From: CAVROP01 sp050008495
Lineage (GTDB): Bacteria > Acidobacteriota > Terriglobia > UBA7540
Reading direction: 5' to 3'
DNA: 64,000 nt
NCBI GenBank assembly: GCA_050008495.1
Contig: JBEKMN010000006.1
Location: forward strand, 17,616 to 81,615
The notes beneath the pieces are model-generated. The model was not told where the DNA came from. It saw only the letters and a program-made list of their open reading frames with translations, and made no database searches. How positions within the stretch are numbered: position 1 is the first letter of the stretch; each line of letters begins with the position of its first letter. The translations under genes and the position numbers were made by a program. This document shows, one piece after another, positions 17,726 through 26,714 of the stretch.

Positions 17726-17784
17726 GTAGCGCCGGCCCTCAGGTCGGTGTCTTTCCTGTGCTGACCTGAAGGTCAGCGCCGCAG
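17726..17784. repeat. REP-like palindromic element
   Basis: Two GC-rich inverted segments, one around GCGCCGGCCCTCAGGTCGG and one around CTGACCTGAAGGTCAGCGCC, are separated by a short spacer and fill the gap between two genes of the polysaccharide locus. The element resembles the palindrome at 57-80. Confidence 0.55.
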
Positions 17785-17790
17785 AACATC

Positions 17791-18564
17791 ATGTCTCTAC
17801 CTGACATTCCCTGCGCGCGCGTGCTGGGAGTCCCCGTGCACGTGCTTGGCGTGCACGATGTAGTCCGGGTGATGCAGGACTGGCTTCAAAATGGGGCAGG
17901 CCAGCGATGGATTGCTGTGACCAGCTCGCACGGCATCATGGAGGGATTCAAGCATCAAGAGTTCAGGCAGATCCTCGAGTCGGCGGCTCTTTCGGTTCCG
18001 GACGGCAAGTGGACGGCGCGCGCCGCTGCGGCCCGGCTCTCGCTCGAGCCGCAGCAGGTGCGCGGAGCCGACTTGATGTGGGAGTTCTGTGAGCTGGCCA
18101 ACCAACGCGGCTATAGCAGCTACTTCTTTGGTGATACGCCTGAGGTCCTGAACCGGCTTACTGCCAGACTCCGCGGGCAGTTTCCGAACTTGCCGATTGC
18201 AGGGGTGTATTCACCCCCTTTCCGGCCGCTGAGCGAAGCAGAGAACGACGAAATAATCCAGCGGATCAACGACGCCAAGCCCCACGTGCTTTGGGTGTGT
18301 CTGGGGCTTCCGAAACAGGAGTGTTGGATCTTCGCCAACCGGCAGAAGCTTCGCGTGCCCATCGTGATCGCCGTAGGAGCCGCGGCCAAATTCCTGAGCG
18401 GGAGCGTCGCCCCGGCGCCTGCCTGGATTAGGGAGAATGGATTTGAATGGCTCTGGCGACTGATCCGTGAACCCCGGCGCTGCTGGCGGCGCTCCATGCT
18501 TTACGGGCCCCAATTTGCCCTCTTTACGATCCTCGAATTCAGCGGAGTTCGCAGGTACAAGTGA
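17791..18564 (+). CDS. WecG/TagA/CpsF family glycosyltransferase
   Basis: A 257-residue protein with the family layout: TSSHGIMEG and the active-site region SVPDGKWTARAA near residues 67-80, RGADLMWEFCE, the FFGDTPEVLNRL segment near 110, and CLGLPKQECWI near 170. Relatives (WecG, TagA) add N-acetylmannosamine-type sugars to a lipid-linked acceptor. The usual GxD active-site aspartate lies in VPDGK. The basic C-terminus FEWLWRLIREPRR is a family feature and probably contacts the membrane. Its 3' 140 nt occur a second time at 20015-20153, fused to a flippase fragment. The start overlaps nothing, and the next gene begins 1 nt after its stop. Confidence 0.9.
   Translation: MSLPDIPCARVLGVPVHVLGVHDVVRVMQDWLQNGAGQRWIAVTSSHGIMEGFKHQEFRQILESAALSVPDGKWTARAAAARLSLEPQQVRGADLMWEFCELANQRGYSSYFFGDTPEVLNRLTARLRGQFPNLPIAGVYSPPFRPLSEAENDEIIQRINDAKPHVLWVCLGLPKQECWIFANRQKLRVPIVIAVGAAAKFLSGSVAPAPAWIRENGFEWLWRLIREPRRCWRRSMLYGPQFALFTILEFSGVRRYK
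18402..18540 (+). repeat. 3' end of wecG-like gene, source of duplicated segment
   Basis: This segment matches 20015-20153 with about three mismatches over the first 90 nt and lower identity afterwards. It encodes the basic C-terminal region of the transferase. The second copy is fused to a flippase start. Confidence 0.8.
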
Positions 18565-18565
18565 G

Positions 18566-19765
18566 ATGAGGGACTCGAGGATGTTTCGGGTAAGTATGGG
18601 GGTTGCGCTGGCCATTTTGCTGGGTGGCGTCGTAACTGCCTGCCTTCTTGCAGGAAAAGGCCCCGAGAAAAGGGTCCTGGGGCTGGACAAAGTAATCGCC
18701 TTCACTTACGGCCCTGCGAAAGACTTTGATCCCAAGCAACTGCGCTCGGTGACGTTCTTCGGGCCAAGCAAGCCGGAGGACTGGCAGTATTGGCAGGCGC
18801 GAGGTGTGGTGACGGGTGTCGGCCACACTTGGTTCGACCTGTTGCGGTCGCCACTCGACAAGGCGGTGGACAATCTGGTGGGCCAGAACTACGGCGGAAA
18901 TCCCAAACCCGTGGTCATGATCGACGAGTTCGGCTTCGACTTTGGCGGGGGCATGGATGAGAAGTCTGCCCAGGTTCTCCGCCAGACAAAGCGTAGGAGG
19001 CCGGAGCTCGCCCTCGCTGTTTGGGAAATGCGCGGGCCCATTCCCCAGGTTCTAGCGGAGGCCTACCGCGACGTGGCTGATCTGGTCATGATGGAGAGCT
19101 ACGTCGGCAACCAGAGGCAGTACTGGTTTATTGCCAGCCAGGTCTGGTCAGCGCGCCGGTACGGCATCCTGTCGAAGACTATCGTGGTTCTCGGCGTCGG
19201 GAAAGGCGGCAATCCTGGCGAGAACTGGGCGCAAACCAAAGAGGAGCTCGAACAGCAAATCCGCTTTGTGCGTCTGATCGCCCCGGAGTCGCCCGGCGTG
19301 GGGTTCTACGGCGGCACTGCCGAACTGTTGGCCCGCGCGGATGCCTTGTGCGCCCGGTTCGCCGACCTTCCGACTGACGGCGCGGGGTTGCCCGCAGACG
19401 TCCTGGCGGTGGCCAAGACTTTCTCCAGCCGGCATGAGAAGCCGACATTGGCCGTCTCCCCCGACCTGGTGCAGCCCGACTACGATGAGAATGGCACGGG
19501 GCGACTGGTGGAGCCCAAGACGATGCGGGCCTACCTTATAAACCTTGGCGACAAAGACGCGCAGAACGTCAAGGTCCGCTTGCGCAATCCGCCCGACAAG
19601 GGCGGCGACGTCTTTGCTGAAGGTGTGGTTCCGCTCATCCCCAAGCGGGGTGAAGCGGTTGGGGTCCTCCCCGTGACCGCCGAGTGGCACGAGTGGGTGG
19701 GCGAGTGGGAGGTGGAAGTCGAAGCCCCAGGCTGCGAGGTCCTCGCCTTCAGCTTAAAGCACTGA
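18566..19765 (+). CDS. Exported protein, possible TIM-barrel plus beta-sandwich domain
   Basis: About 399 residues from ATG 18566, which begins 1 nt after the preceding stop; ATG 18581 is an alternative. The N-terminus holds a hydrophobic signal or anchor (VALAILLGGVVTACLLAGKG). The central part has segments suggesting a barrel-type hydrolase: PVVMIDEFGFDFGGG near 115-130, then ALAVWEMRG and LVMMESYVG. The last 110 residues look like an all-beta domain of the CARDB type (MRAYLINLGDKDAQNVKVRLRN). I do not recognise a named family. Its place inside the polysaccharide locus suggests a role in polymer trimming or modification outside the cytoplasm, but this is inference. Confidence 0.6.
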   Translation: MRDSRMFRVSMGVALAILLGGVVTACLLAGKGPEKRVLGLDKVIAFTYGPAKDFDPKQLRSVTFFGPSKPEDWQYWQARGVVTGVGHTWFDLLRSPLDKAVDNLVGQNYGGNPKPVVMIDEFGFDFGGGMDEKSAQVLRQTKRRRPELALAVWEMRGPIPQVLAEAYRDVADLVMMESYVGNQRQYWFIASQVWSARRYGILSKTIVVLGVGKGGNPGENWAQTKEELEQQIRFVRLIAPESPGVGFYGGTAELLARADALCARFADLPTDGAGLPADVLAVAKTFSSRHEKPTLAVSPDLVQPDYDENGTGRLVEPKTMRAYLINLGDKDAQNVKVRLRNPPDKGGDVFAEGVVPLIPKRGEAVGVLPVTAEWHEWVGEWEVEVEAPGCEVLAFSLKH

Positions 19766-19808
19766 TCCTGCATCGCCGCCGCCCAACATTGGTTTGGTCG
19801 CCTTTCTG

Positions 19809-20180
19809 ATGTCAAGATTGTCGAAGAACATTGTCTCTAACGTGCTCGGCCAGGGTCTGTCCCTGATCCTCAGTTTCGTGGCTGTGCGGTGCGTATTCCG
19901 CGGACTGGGCGGCGACGCGTTAGGGCTTATCTATTTTAGCCAGTCGGTCAGCTTGGTGCTTCCGGTCGCCATTCTGGCCTTGGCCAGTTATCTGTACTCA
20001 ACGGTCGCTAACCCGAGCGTCGCCCCGGCCCCTGCCTGGATTAGGGAGAATGGATTTGAATGGCTCTGGCGACTGATCCGTGAACCACGGCGCTTCTGGC
20101 GGCGCTCCGTGCTGTACGGCCCCCAGTTTGCTCTTTTTGCAACCCTCGAACTAAGCGGCCTCATGAAGCTTGACTCATGA
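19809..20180 (+). pseudogene. Chimeric remnant: flippase 5' end fused to WecG 3' end
   Basis: This ORF begins like a Wzx-type flippase (MSRLSKNIVSNVLGQGLSLI, about 68 residues with hydrophobic helices) and then changes abruptly at about 20013 into the C-terminal 47 residues of a WecG-type transferase. That second part nearly repeats 18402-18540 at the nucleotide level. Neither half has the rest of its domain, so a working protein is unlikely. I read it as a deletion or recombination scar that removed the body of an older flippase gene and the front of an older transferase gene. The full flippase gene follows 277 nt downstream. The gap 20181-20457 shows no gene. Confidence 0.8.
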
Positions 20181-20457
20181 GCAGCAGCTTCTCCCCCGCT
20201 GCGGGCGTCGATCCGACACTCCAGCTGGGGCGGACGCGCAACTTCGAAATGGCAAGCCCGCCGAAACCGCGGCAGTGTTTTGATTTTAGGTGCGACCGGC
20301 TCCGGGTCGCCACGTGGCTAGATTACGGGCGATCACGGCGCAAACGCCGCTAGCCCCGGCTGCCCCGTCCCGCCCCTCCCGCCTGAGACGTTGAGCAACA
20401 TGGGCGATTGCTTTGACCCTGGCCTCCCAAAAACCCCGTTGAAATGAATCCCCGATA

Positions 20458-22008
20458 ATGACCACCGTCGAAATCCCGGCCCCGCCGCTTGCCCGGTCGG
20501 CCTTCTACGTGCGCGGCAGAACCATCGCCCGCAACACCGCCTTGAATATCGTCGGCCAGGTGGTGCCGCTCGTGGCAGGCGTCGTCGCCATGCCTTACGT
20601 CGTCCATCACCTGGGCCCCGACCGGTTCGGCCTCCTGGCTTTGGTCTGGATTGTGGTGGGCTACTTCGCCCTCTTCGATCTGGGGATCGGCCCCGCCACC
20701 ACCAAGTTTGTCGCCGAGCTGCTCGGCAAGGGCGAAATCGAACGCGTTCCTGCCGTCGTCTGGACTGCCCTCGCCACTCAATCCGCCATGGGACTGCTGG
20801 CTGGCCTTCTGCTCGCAGCCGTTTCGCCCATGCTTGTCCACCGTCTACTGAGAATCCCTGCCGGCCTCCAGCCTGATACCCTCTGGGTATTGCTAACCCT
20901 GGCGGTTTGGTTCCCAATCAACTTCGCCGCCGGTTCATTAAGGGGCGTGCTTTCGGCCTTTCAGAGGTTCGACCTGGTGAATGCTATCGCCGTTCCCAGC
21001 AGCGTGCTCTGGTACGTCATACCCGTCGGGGCTTTGGTGCTCGGGTTCGGTCTCCCGGGGATTGTGCTGCTCCTGGTTCTCAGCCGGGTCGTGGCGCTTG
21101 CGGCCCATTTCGTGCTCTGCCTGCGAATCTGCCCGGAGCTCGGACGCCGCTGCGCGTTCGACCGCTCGCTCATCCGCCGCCTGCTGGGCTTTGGCGGGTG
21201 GCTTTCGATCTCCGTCGCCCTCAACCCAATCCTGGTTTATCTCGAGCGATTCCTCATCGGCGCGCTCGTTTCCGTCGCGGCGCTCGGCTACTACACGCCC
21301 GCTTACATGATCTCGAGCAGATTAACGATCCTGCCGGGTGGCCTCACAGACACGCTCTTTCCCGCCTTCAGTACTTCCGCTGGAAGGGGAGACGGCGAGT
21401 GGATCAGGAATGCCCTCGTCCGTTCCTTGAAATGCCTGATGCTCGTCATGGGACCGGCGGCACTGGTCGTGGCGTTCTTTGCCCGCCCTATCCTCACGCT
21501 TTGGGTGGGGCCAAAGTTCGCTGCCGAGGGGACACTCCCACTGCAAATCCTGCTCCTTGCCGTGCCGCTTAACTCTCTGGGCTTCGTGCCCTCCAATCTC
21601 TTGCAAGGGATTGGACGGCCTGACCTGACCGCCAAGCTATGCCTCGCCGAGGCCCCCGTCTATGCAGGTCTCGCCTGGTTCCTGGTCAGCCGGTTTGGGC
21701 TTGCCGGGGCAGCGCTTGCCTGGGCAATCCGAGTCAGCGCCCACTTCTTTCTTCTTATAGTGTGTGCGTGCTGGCTGACGCACACCCCGGCCCACCTGCT
21801 TGCCGGCAGGGATTTGTCCCGCACTGTACTCACGTTGACGAGCTTTGCGGCCGGGTTGGCGGCTCTCCGTGCCTCAAGCCACATGCTGGTCACCCAGGCG
21901 TTCTTCACCTTGCTTATGGCGTCGGGTTTCTCGCTCGGGGCCTGGCGCTATCTCTTAGACGGAGAAGAAAAATGCCAAATCAGACTTTGCCTCAGAAGGG
22001 GGAGATAG
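20458..22008 (+). CDS. Oligosaccharide flippase (Wzx/polysaccharide biosynthesis family)
   Basis: A 516-residue integral membrane protein with about 12-14 hydrophobic helices. The opening NTALNIVGQVVPLVAGVVA and HHLGPDRFGLLALVWI, followed by YFALFDLGIGPATTKFVAE, are typical of the Wzx/RfbX family. It would move lipid-linked repeat units across the inner membrane for polymerisation. ATG 20458 begins the predicted cytoplasmic end. A chimeric flippase remnant lies just upstream, so this may be the surviving or replacement flippase. It precedes the first glycosyltransferase by 3 nt. Confidence 0.88.
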   Translation: MTTVEIPAPPLARSAFYVRGRTIARNTALNIVGQVVPLVAGVVAMPYVVHHLGPDRFGLLALVWIVVGYFALFDLGIGPATTKFVAELLGKGEIERVPAVVWTALATQSAMGLLAGLLLAAVSPMLVHRLLRIPAGLQPDTLWVLLTLAVWFPINFAAGSLRGVLSAFQRFDLVNAIAVPSSVLWYVIPVGALVLGFGLPGIVLLLVLSRVVALAAHFVLCLRICPELGRRCAFDRSLIRRLLGFGGWLSISVALNPILVYLERFLIGALVSVAALGYYTPAYMISSRLTILPGGLTDTLFPAFSTSAGRGDGEWIRNALVRSLKCLMLVMGPAALVVAFFARPILTLWVGPKFAAEGTLPLQILLLAVPLNSLGFVPSNLLQGIGRPDLTAKLCLAEAPVYAGLAWFLVSRFGLAGAALAWAIRVSAHFFLLIVCACWLTHTPAHLLAGRDLSRTVLTLTSFAAGLAALRASSHMLVTQAFFTLLMASGFSLGAWRYLLDGEEKCQIRLCLRRGR

Positions 22009-22011
22009 GAC

Positions 22012-22929
22012 GTGCCGGCTGCGCCCTTGGTATCCGTCGTCATTCCTGCGTACAACGCGGAGAAGACAATCCGGAACGCCGTCCACTCGGTGCTTGAGCA
22101 AACGATGGCAGACCTCGAGGTGATTGTGGTTGACGACGCCTCGACCGATGGCACGACGCGAGTGGTCGAGGGCATCGGCGATCCTCGCATACGCCTCGTG
22201 AAAAGCCCATCGAACCGCAGGTGCTCAGCGGCGCGAAATTTGGGCCTGAAACACGCCCTGGGACCTTGGGTAACTTTTTTGGACGCCGACGACGAATTTG
22301 TAGCAGACAGGCTTGAATCGTTACTAGGTGTGGCCCTCAGAGAAGGGGAGTGCTTTGTGGGTGATCGGCTGGCGCCGGCCGTTCCGGGCTATGGCGCGCG
22401 CCTTATGCCGTTGGCGTCGCGTGGGTCCGCCGGACAGGACCGAGCAAGGGCTCTGGATTACGGCGAAGCTTCGAGGTGGGGCGCTTGTACGTTTCCCCTA
22501 GTCCCGCGGGCGACCCTGGCCCGACATGGCATAGAGTTTCCTGAATGGGGCAGCGGCGGCGACTGGGCGTTCCTGGTTGCCCGGCTCTGCGCCGTCGGGC
22601 TCAAGGGGATGTCGGTGTGTCGAGTTGGGTATCTCACGCGCGTCACGGGCAGGCACGATAGCTCGACACTTCGTGCGATTGAGGAGCAGCTCAGTGTGCA
22701 TGACCGTCTGGCCGATGCACCGGACGTGCCTGAGCCTGTAAAAGAGCGGCTCCGGCGTGGCCGGCCTGGAATCCGGAGGCGTTTGATCGTCGCCTCATTG
22801 AGGGAACACAGATGGAAGAAGTTCGCGTACTACGCGCGTCGGAGCCCCGGCGACCTTTTGTGGCTTCCTGCCAGCGTGGTTCGATTTCTTTGGCGGCGCC
22901 TTCGCTACCTTTTTTCGAGGTCTTCCTGA
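22012..22929 (+). CDS. GT2 family glycosyltransferase
   Basis: A 305-residue protein from GTG 22012, with GGGGGAGATAGGA just upstream. The GT-A fold is shown by VSVVIPAYNAEKTI at the N-terminus, VIVVDDASTDGT as the nucleotide-binding DD region, SAARNLGL, and FLDADDEF as the DxD metal site near residue 90. GSGGDWAFLVARLC takes the place of the usual ED(W) catalytic-base region. It transfers one sugar of the repeat unit in the cytoplasm. The C-terminus is very basic (RRGRPGIRRRLIVASLREH), suggesting membrane contact. It lies 3 nt after the flippase. Donor and acceptor are unknown. The 230-nt gap that follows (22930-23159) holds no supported gene. Confidence 0.85.
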   Translation: MPAAPLVSVVIPAYNAEKTIRNAVHSVLEQTMADLEVIVVDDASTDGTTRVVEGIGDPRIRLVKSPSNRRCSAARNLGLKHALGPWVTFLDADDEFVADRLESLLGVALREGECFVGDRLAPAVPGYGARLMPLASRGSAGQDRARALDYGEASRWGACTFPLVPRATLARHGIEFPEWGSGGDWAFLVARLCAVGLKGMSVCRVGYLTRVTGRHDSSTLRAIEEQLSVHDRLADAPDVPEPVKERLRRGRPGIRRRLIVASLREHRWKKFAYYARRSPGDLLWLPASVVRFLWRRLRYLFSRSS

Positions 22930-23159
22930 TTCTCTCGAGGCTACTATGCGAGCGTGGGAAGAGCACATCCGCCAAGCGCAACTTACCCCTTGGCGTGAAC
23001 CAGACCAGCGCCTCCGTGGGTCGATTGATCGGGCGCTCGTCAGTTCCCGCTTCGCAGATTGAAATGCTTGCGTGAGTCTGGTTCGGGCGTGCGAGCGAGC
23101 CGCGATAAGTCCCCCGCTTCCGCCACCCCAGCCATGAATCAGCACAGGAGAGAAAAGGC

Positions 23160-24011
23160 GTGAATTCATTGCAAAATCTGACCCATAACCCACGGTTGGT
23201 AGGGTTCGCGAGACATCTGCACGTCGCCGCCCCCCTGAAATCGCTGGAATACTGGCTGCGAGGACCGTCCGACGGCGTCATTCGTCAAAACGTTGCCGGC
23301 GTCGACGTCCTGTTCGCAGCACCGGACGCCACCGAACTTCGGACCCTCGAGTCCTGCTACGCGGACGAGATGGATTTCATTGGCGCCCTGAGAGAGACGC
23401 TTCGGTTCGGCGACGTGTTCTACGACGTTGGAAGCAACGCCGGCCAGTTCTTAATAGCCGCAGCCAAGATCGTCGGCGACTCTGGGCGCGCGATCGGATT
23501 CGAAGCGCATCCTGGCAATTATGAGCGCTTACTGAAGAACGTGGCGCTGAACCAACTGACCAACGTGCGGGCTTTCCGGGTGGCTCTTTCTGACGCCCGG
23601 GGCGAAGTCCAAATGTTCGGAGAAAGGGGAACGGCAACCATCGTGCCGGCAGCGGCTCGCTACCATCAAGATCCGCCGACTTGCGCCGTCCCAGCGGTGA
23701 GCGGCGACGACCTGCGCAGGTCAGAAGGCTTGCCGGTTCCTAAAGCTGCGAAGGTCGACGTCGAGGGAGCTGAATTCGCGGTGCTCAGCGGCCTGGCGGA
23801 GACGCTATCAAACCCAGCGTGCGAACTTCTCTGCTGTGAGGTTCACCCTCCGCTTCTTCCTGAGGGCACCTCGCCTGCAAGTTGTTTTTCACTGGTTCGG
23901 TCCCTTGGGTTCAATCAAATGGAAACTAAGGCCCGCGGAAATGAGATCCATTTGATCGCGCGGAGGGCATTCGGTCAGTCCAGGGTTGAGGTGGGGACAG
24001 ATGATGATTAA
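23160..24011 (+). CDS. FkbM family methyltransferase 1
   Basis: A 283-residue protein from GTG 23160 (AGGAGAG upstream). SAM-binding motif I is GDVFYDVGSNAGQFL near residue 82, followed by AIGFEAHPGNYERLLKNVALN. The FkbM signature is in the C-terminal part: KVDVEGAEFAVLSGLAETL and CELLCCEVHPPLLPEG. Members O-methylate sugar hydroxyls. Two further FkbM-like sequences lie at 26064-26714 (truncated) and 26714-27544, and share the CCEVHP motif, so they arose by duplication. It overlaps the following glycosyltransferase by 11 nt, showing translational coupling. Confidence 0.85.
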   Translation: MNSLQNLTHNPRLVGFARHLHVAAPLKSLEYWLRGPSDGVIRQNVAGVDVLFAAPDATELRTLESCYADEMDFIGALRETLRFGDVFYDVGSNAGQFLIAAAKIVGDSGRAIGFEAHPGNYERLLKNVALNQLTNVRAFRVALSDARGEVQMFGERGTATIVPAAARYHQDPPTCAVPAVSGDDLRRSEGLPVPKAAKVDVEGAEFAVLSGLAETLSNPACELLCCEVHPPLLPEGTSPASCFSLVRSLGFNQMETKARGNEIHLIARRAFGQSRVEVGTDDD

Positions 24012-25062
24012 CGAAAGCCCGATGCCCGCAGAGGAACCCTGCATAGCTATCGTGTCGGTCAATTGGAACGGCTGGCGTGACACGCTTGACTGCCTGGAAT
24101 CGATACGGAACCTCGACCACACGAACTACTTGATGATAGTTGTCGACAACAGTTCGGAAGACGGCTCCGTAACGCAAATCAAGACGTGGGCGCAGGCGAA
24201 GGCAGAGCGTGGGTATACGCTCGTTGAGTATACGCAAGCGGCAGCCGAGGGCGGGGGAGAGCCTGGGAAAGAGGCTTCCCTCCAGGCGGCATCGCCCCGA
24301 AATCGAATAGTGCTCATCGCCAACACAACAAATTCGGGACCCACCGGAGGTGCGAACCTGGGCATCCAATACGCTTTACGAAGAAAACCCTCTGCCGACT
24401 ACGTCTTCTTGCTGGATAACGATGCCCGGGTCAGCCCGGGCACTCTCACCCGACTTGTCAACGTAAGCCGCAGAGAGGATTGCAGCATCGTGGGGGGACA
24501 GATCTTGGACTTGTTCTCTGGATCCCGCCAATACCCAGACCGCACCACCACGACGGGCTCTTTTTTCGCGCCGTTTGTAAACGACAGACTCTGGACTCCG
24601 CCGGCGGGCATCACTTCCTGGATAACTTGTAACGCCAATGGGGGGGCTATGCTGCTCCGCCGGGATGCACTTTTGGCTTTGGACGCAGCCAGGGGTTATT
24701 TCCTGGACTCCTCATTATTCTCAGACGGATGGGAATTCGAGTTGTGTTCATTTGCCCGGGAGGTCGGTTACGTCACGATGGGAACAAACGAGGCCTTCGT
24801 GTGGCACAAGGGAGATCGCGAATACCGTCAGGCGCTCAATCCTCGCAGGTTCTACTACTCGGCGCGAAACCGCCTGCTTCTGTCGCGAGCTTACCTGCCG
24901 GCTCCGTTGCGGGTCGTATTTCACTTCATCGACCTCGTGCGCTGCGCGTTGTCTGTGGCACGGTGCGCCGTGCGCCGACGCCCAGATGTAGCACTGGCAG
25001 AGATACGGGGCATCATCGACGGATACCGGGGTATCTGCAAGAATAAAGCGTTCCAAAACTAA
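24001..25062 (+). CDS. GT2 family glycosyltransferase (rhamnosyltransferase-like)
   Basis: About 353 residues. Two tandem ATGs (24001, 24004) follow GAGGTGGGG at 23988-23996; spacing favours the second, but either fits. The upstream TTG 23986 is less likely. GT-A motifs: IVSVNWNGWRDTLDCLESI, MIVVDNSSEDGS, GGANLGIQYAL, and VFLLDNDARVSP as the DxD-like metal site near residue 132. The downstream part (GAMLLRRDAL) fits the rhamnosyltransferase-like GT2 group. It would extend the lipid-linked repeat unit in the cytoplasm. An internal segment (QAAAEGGGEPGKEAS) is longer than usual between the two halves of the nucleotide-binding domain. Confidence 0.85.
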   Translation: MMINESPMPAEEPCIAIVSVNWNGWRDTLDCLESIRNLDHTNYLMIVVDNSSEDGSVTQIKTWAQAKAERGYTLVEYTQAAAEGGGEPGKEASLQAASPRNRIVLIANTTNSGPTGGANLGIQYALRRKPSADYVFLLDNDARVSPGTLTRLVNVSRREDCSIVGGQILDLFSGSRQYPDRTTTTGSFFAPFVNDRLWTPPAGITSWITCNANGGAMLLRRDALLALDAARGYFLDSSLFSDGWEFELCSFAREVGYVTMGTNEAFVWHKGDREYRQALNPRRFYYSARNRLLLSRAYLPAPLRVVFHFIDLVRCALSVARCAVRRRPDVALAEIRGIIDGYRGICKNKAFQN

Positions 25063-25096
25063 CCCAGAATGAACTCCTCCTCGCCCAAGACGGCCT

Positions 25097-26062
25097 ATGA
25101 CTCAACCTCCTCATAAGCTGGCCATCGTTATTCCAACCATTGGTCGCCACGCAGAACTTAGACGCATGCTCGCGAGTCTCGCTGCCCAGACGCGTCTGCC
25201 GGATGAAATCCTGATTATGGACCAAGACCGCTCAAGCGTCGCCCTTGTCGAGGAGTTTCCGCAATTGAAGATCCAAGTTGTGGCTGTGCCGGGATCGGCA
25301 GCGTCGAAGAGAAATGCGGGGTTCAGGGCTATGTCCCCCGATATAGAGCTGGTGGGCGTTATGGACGATGACATCGAGCTCGAACCGCAGGCCATCGACG
25401 CCATGCTGAAATTTTGGAAACAGGCGCCGGACGATCTCGGCGGCGCGGGCTGCAACCTGGTAAATCATCCGCCGACGCTCGCGCCTCGACTGAAAGGGCT
25501 GCGGCTTACGTCCCGGCTGAGCTTGTATGATTCGACAAAAGGAGCCGTCCTACGTTCTGGCATCCACACAATGATTGGGTGCGTCAACGATCACTGCTAC
25601 GTCCGGTGGCTTTCGAGCATGGCCGCCGTGTTCCCGAGGCGAGTGCTCGACGAATTCATGTTTGACGAGTGGTTTCAGACTTACAGCTACCTGGAGGACC
25701 TTGATTTCACTTACCGCATCGGAAAGAGGTACAGACTGGCTGTGGTGGCCGACGCCCGCTTCTTCCATTACCCGTCCGAGACCGGCCGGCCGGGCCCCTA
25801 TCTGTTCGGGAAGAAGGAAGTGCTCAACCGCCTGTACTTTGTCTCCAAGCACGCGGAACTCTCCCAGACCCTCTGCGGCTTGGCCCTATCGATCAGAACT
25901 TTGATGAGTGTTTTCCTTGGCCTCACCCGTTTCGAATCCGACTATTTCAAACGCGCAGCCGGCAACCTCGCCGCCGCCCTTCTGGCCCTTAAAGAAAAGT
26001 GGGAAGCTGCCAGGCCATGGGAAGAGCGCGGCGCAACGAACGGCACAGGCAGCGGTCGATAA
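25097..26062 (+). CDS. GT2 family glycosyltransferase
   Basis: A 321-residue protein. LAIVIPTIGRHAELRRMLASL and DEILIMDQDRSS form the nucleotide-binding part, GSAASKRNAGFRAM is conserved, and LVGVMDDDIELEPQA gives the metal-binding aspartates near residue 92. EDLDFTYRIGKRYRL near 195-210 carries the catalytic-base ED. The last 60 residues contain a hydrophobic stretch and a charged tail. It acts in repeat-unit assembly. The extreme 3' end (26035-26062) adjoins the degraded FkbM copy, so the last residues (GTNGTGSGR-like tail) may derive from a junction. The gap to the previous gene is 34 nt. Confidence 0.83.
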   Translation: MTQPPHKLAIVIPTIGRHAELRRMLASLAAQTRLPDEILIMDQDRSSVALVEEFPQLKIQVVAVPGSAASKRNAGFRAMSPDIELVGVMDDDIELEPQAIDAMLKFWKQAPDDLGGAGCNLVNHPPTLAPRLKGLRLTSRLSLYDSTKGAVLRSGIHTMIGCVNDHCYVRWLSSMAAVFPRRVLDEFMFDEWFQTYSYLEDLDFTYRIGKRYRLAVVADARFFHYPSETGRPGPYLFGKKEVLNRLYFVSKHAELSQTLCGLALSIRTLMSVFLGLTRFESDYFKRAAGNLAAALLALKEKWEAARPWEERGATNGTGSGR

Positions 26063-26063
26063 C

Positions 26064-26714
26064 CTGCGGAACCTGGACGTGCTGCGAGCTGACGCCGTTT
26101 TGGTTGTGGCAGGCTCGCACTTGTGCCGCTTCTGCGGCTTCGCGCCGCGATACGACGTAGGCAGCCATCTCGGATTGTACACTCTGTTGCTGGCGCGAGT
26201 CGTGGGCCCAAACGGCGTAGTCGTTGCTCTCGAGCCACACCACGAAACTTATCACCACCTTTTGCAGAACGTAGAGCTGAACGAACTGTCCAATGTCCGC
26301 GCCTTTGAAAAGGCTCTTGGAGAGCGAACCGGTTCGGAGAAACTATACCTCGGCGGAGTCGTTGCGAATTTCAGCCTTCTGCCGGGTGGCGTCGAGGGCT
26401 TCGCCGAACGACACACTCCCTTTCAATGGGTCGGGGTCGTGCGAGGTGACGAGTTCGTCGAAACCGAAAAGCTGCCCGTGCCAAGAGCCGTGAAGATCGA
26501 CGTTGAAGGATTCGAGTACAGCGTCATAAAAGGCCTTCAGGGAACGCTCGCGGCACGGGAGTGTGAACTCGTCTGCTGCGAGGTTCACCCCCGCTTTCCG
26601 CCACGTTCTATAGAGCCGGCTGCAATTGGCGAGTCACTCGGGTCGTTAGGCTACACCCACATCGAAGGTCAGCCTGGCGATGGACCATACCATATCGTAG
26701 CCTACAAGCCCTGA
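26064..26714 (+). pseudogene. FkbM methyltransferase, 5'-truncated copy
   Basis: The reading frame continues from inside the previous gene and becomes FkbM-like only near 26150 (DVGSHLGLYTLLLARVVG), after which the whole C-terminal domain is present, including KIDVEGFEYSVIKGLQGTL and CELVCCEVHPRFPP. Compared with the neighbour at 26714, roughly 85 N-terminal residues are missing and the segment just before motif I (CRFCGFAPRYDVG) is unlike the family's GDVFLDVG. The open frame is otherwise undamaged, so a shortened protein might still be made. No ribosome site or clear start supports translation at the expected place. It overlaps the next gene by 1 nt. Confidence 0.6.

Noticed and set aside
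22930..23159. Short gene in the 230-nt gap of the capsule locus
   Set aside because: Only short frames without a ribosome site or domain are present.
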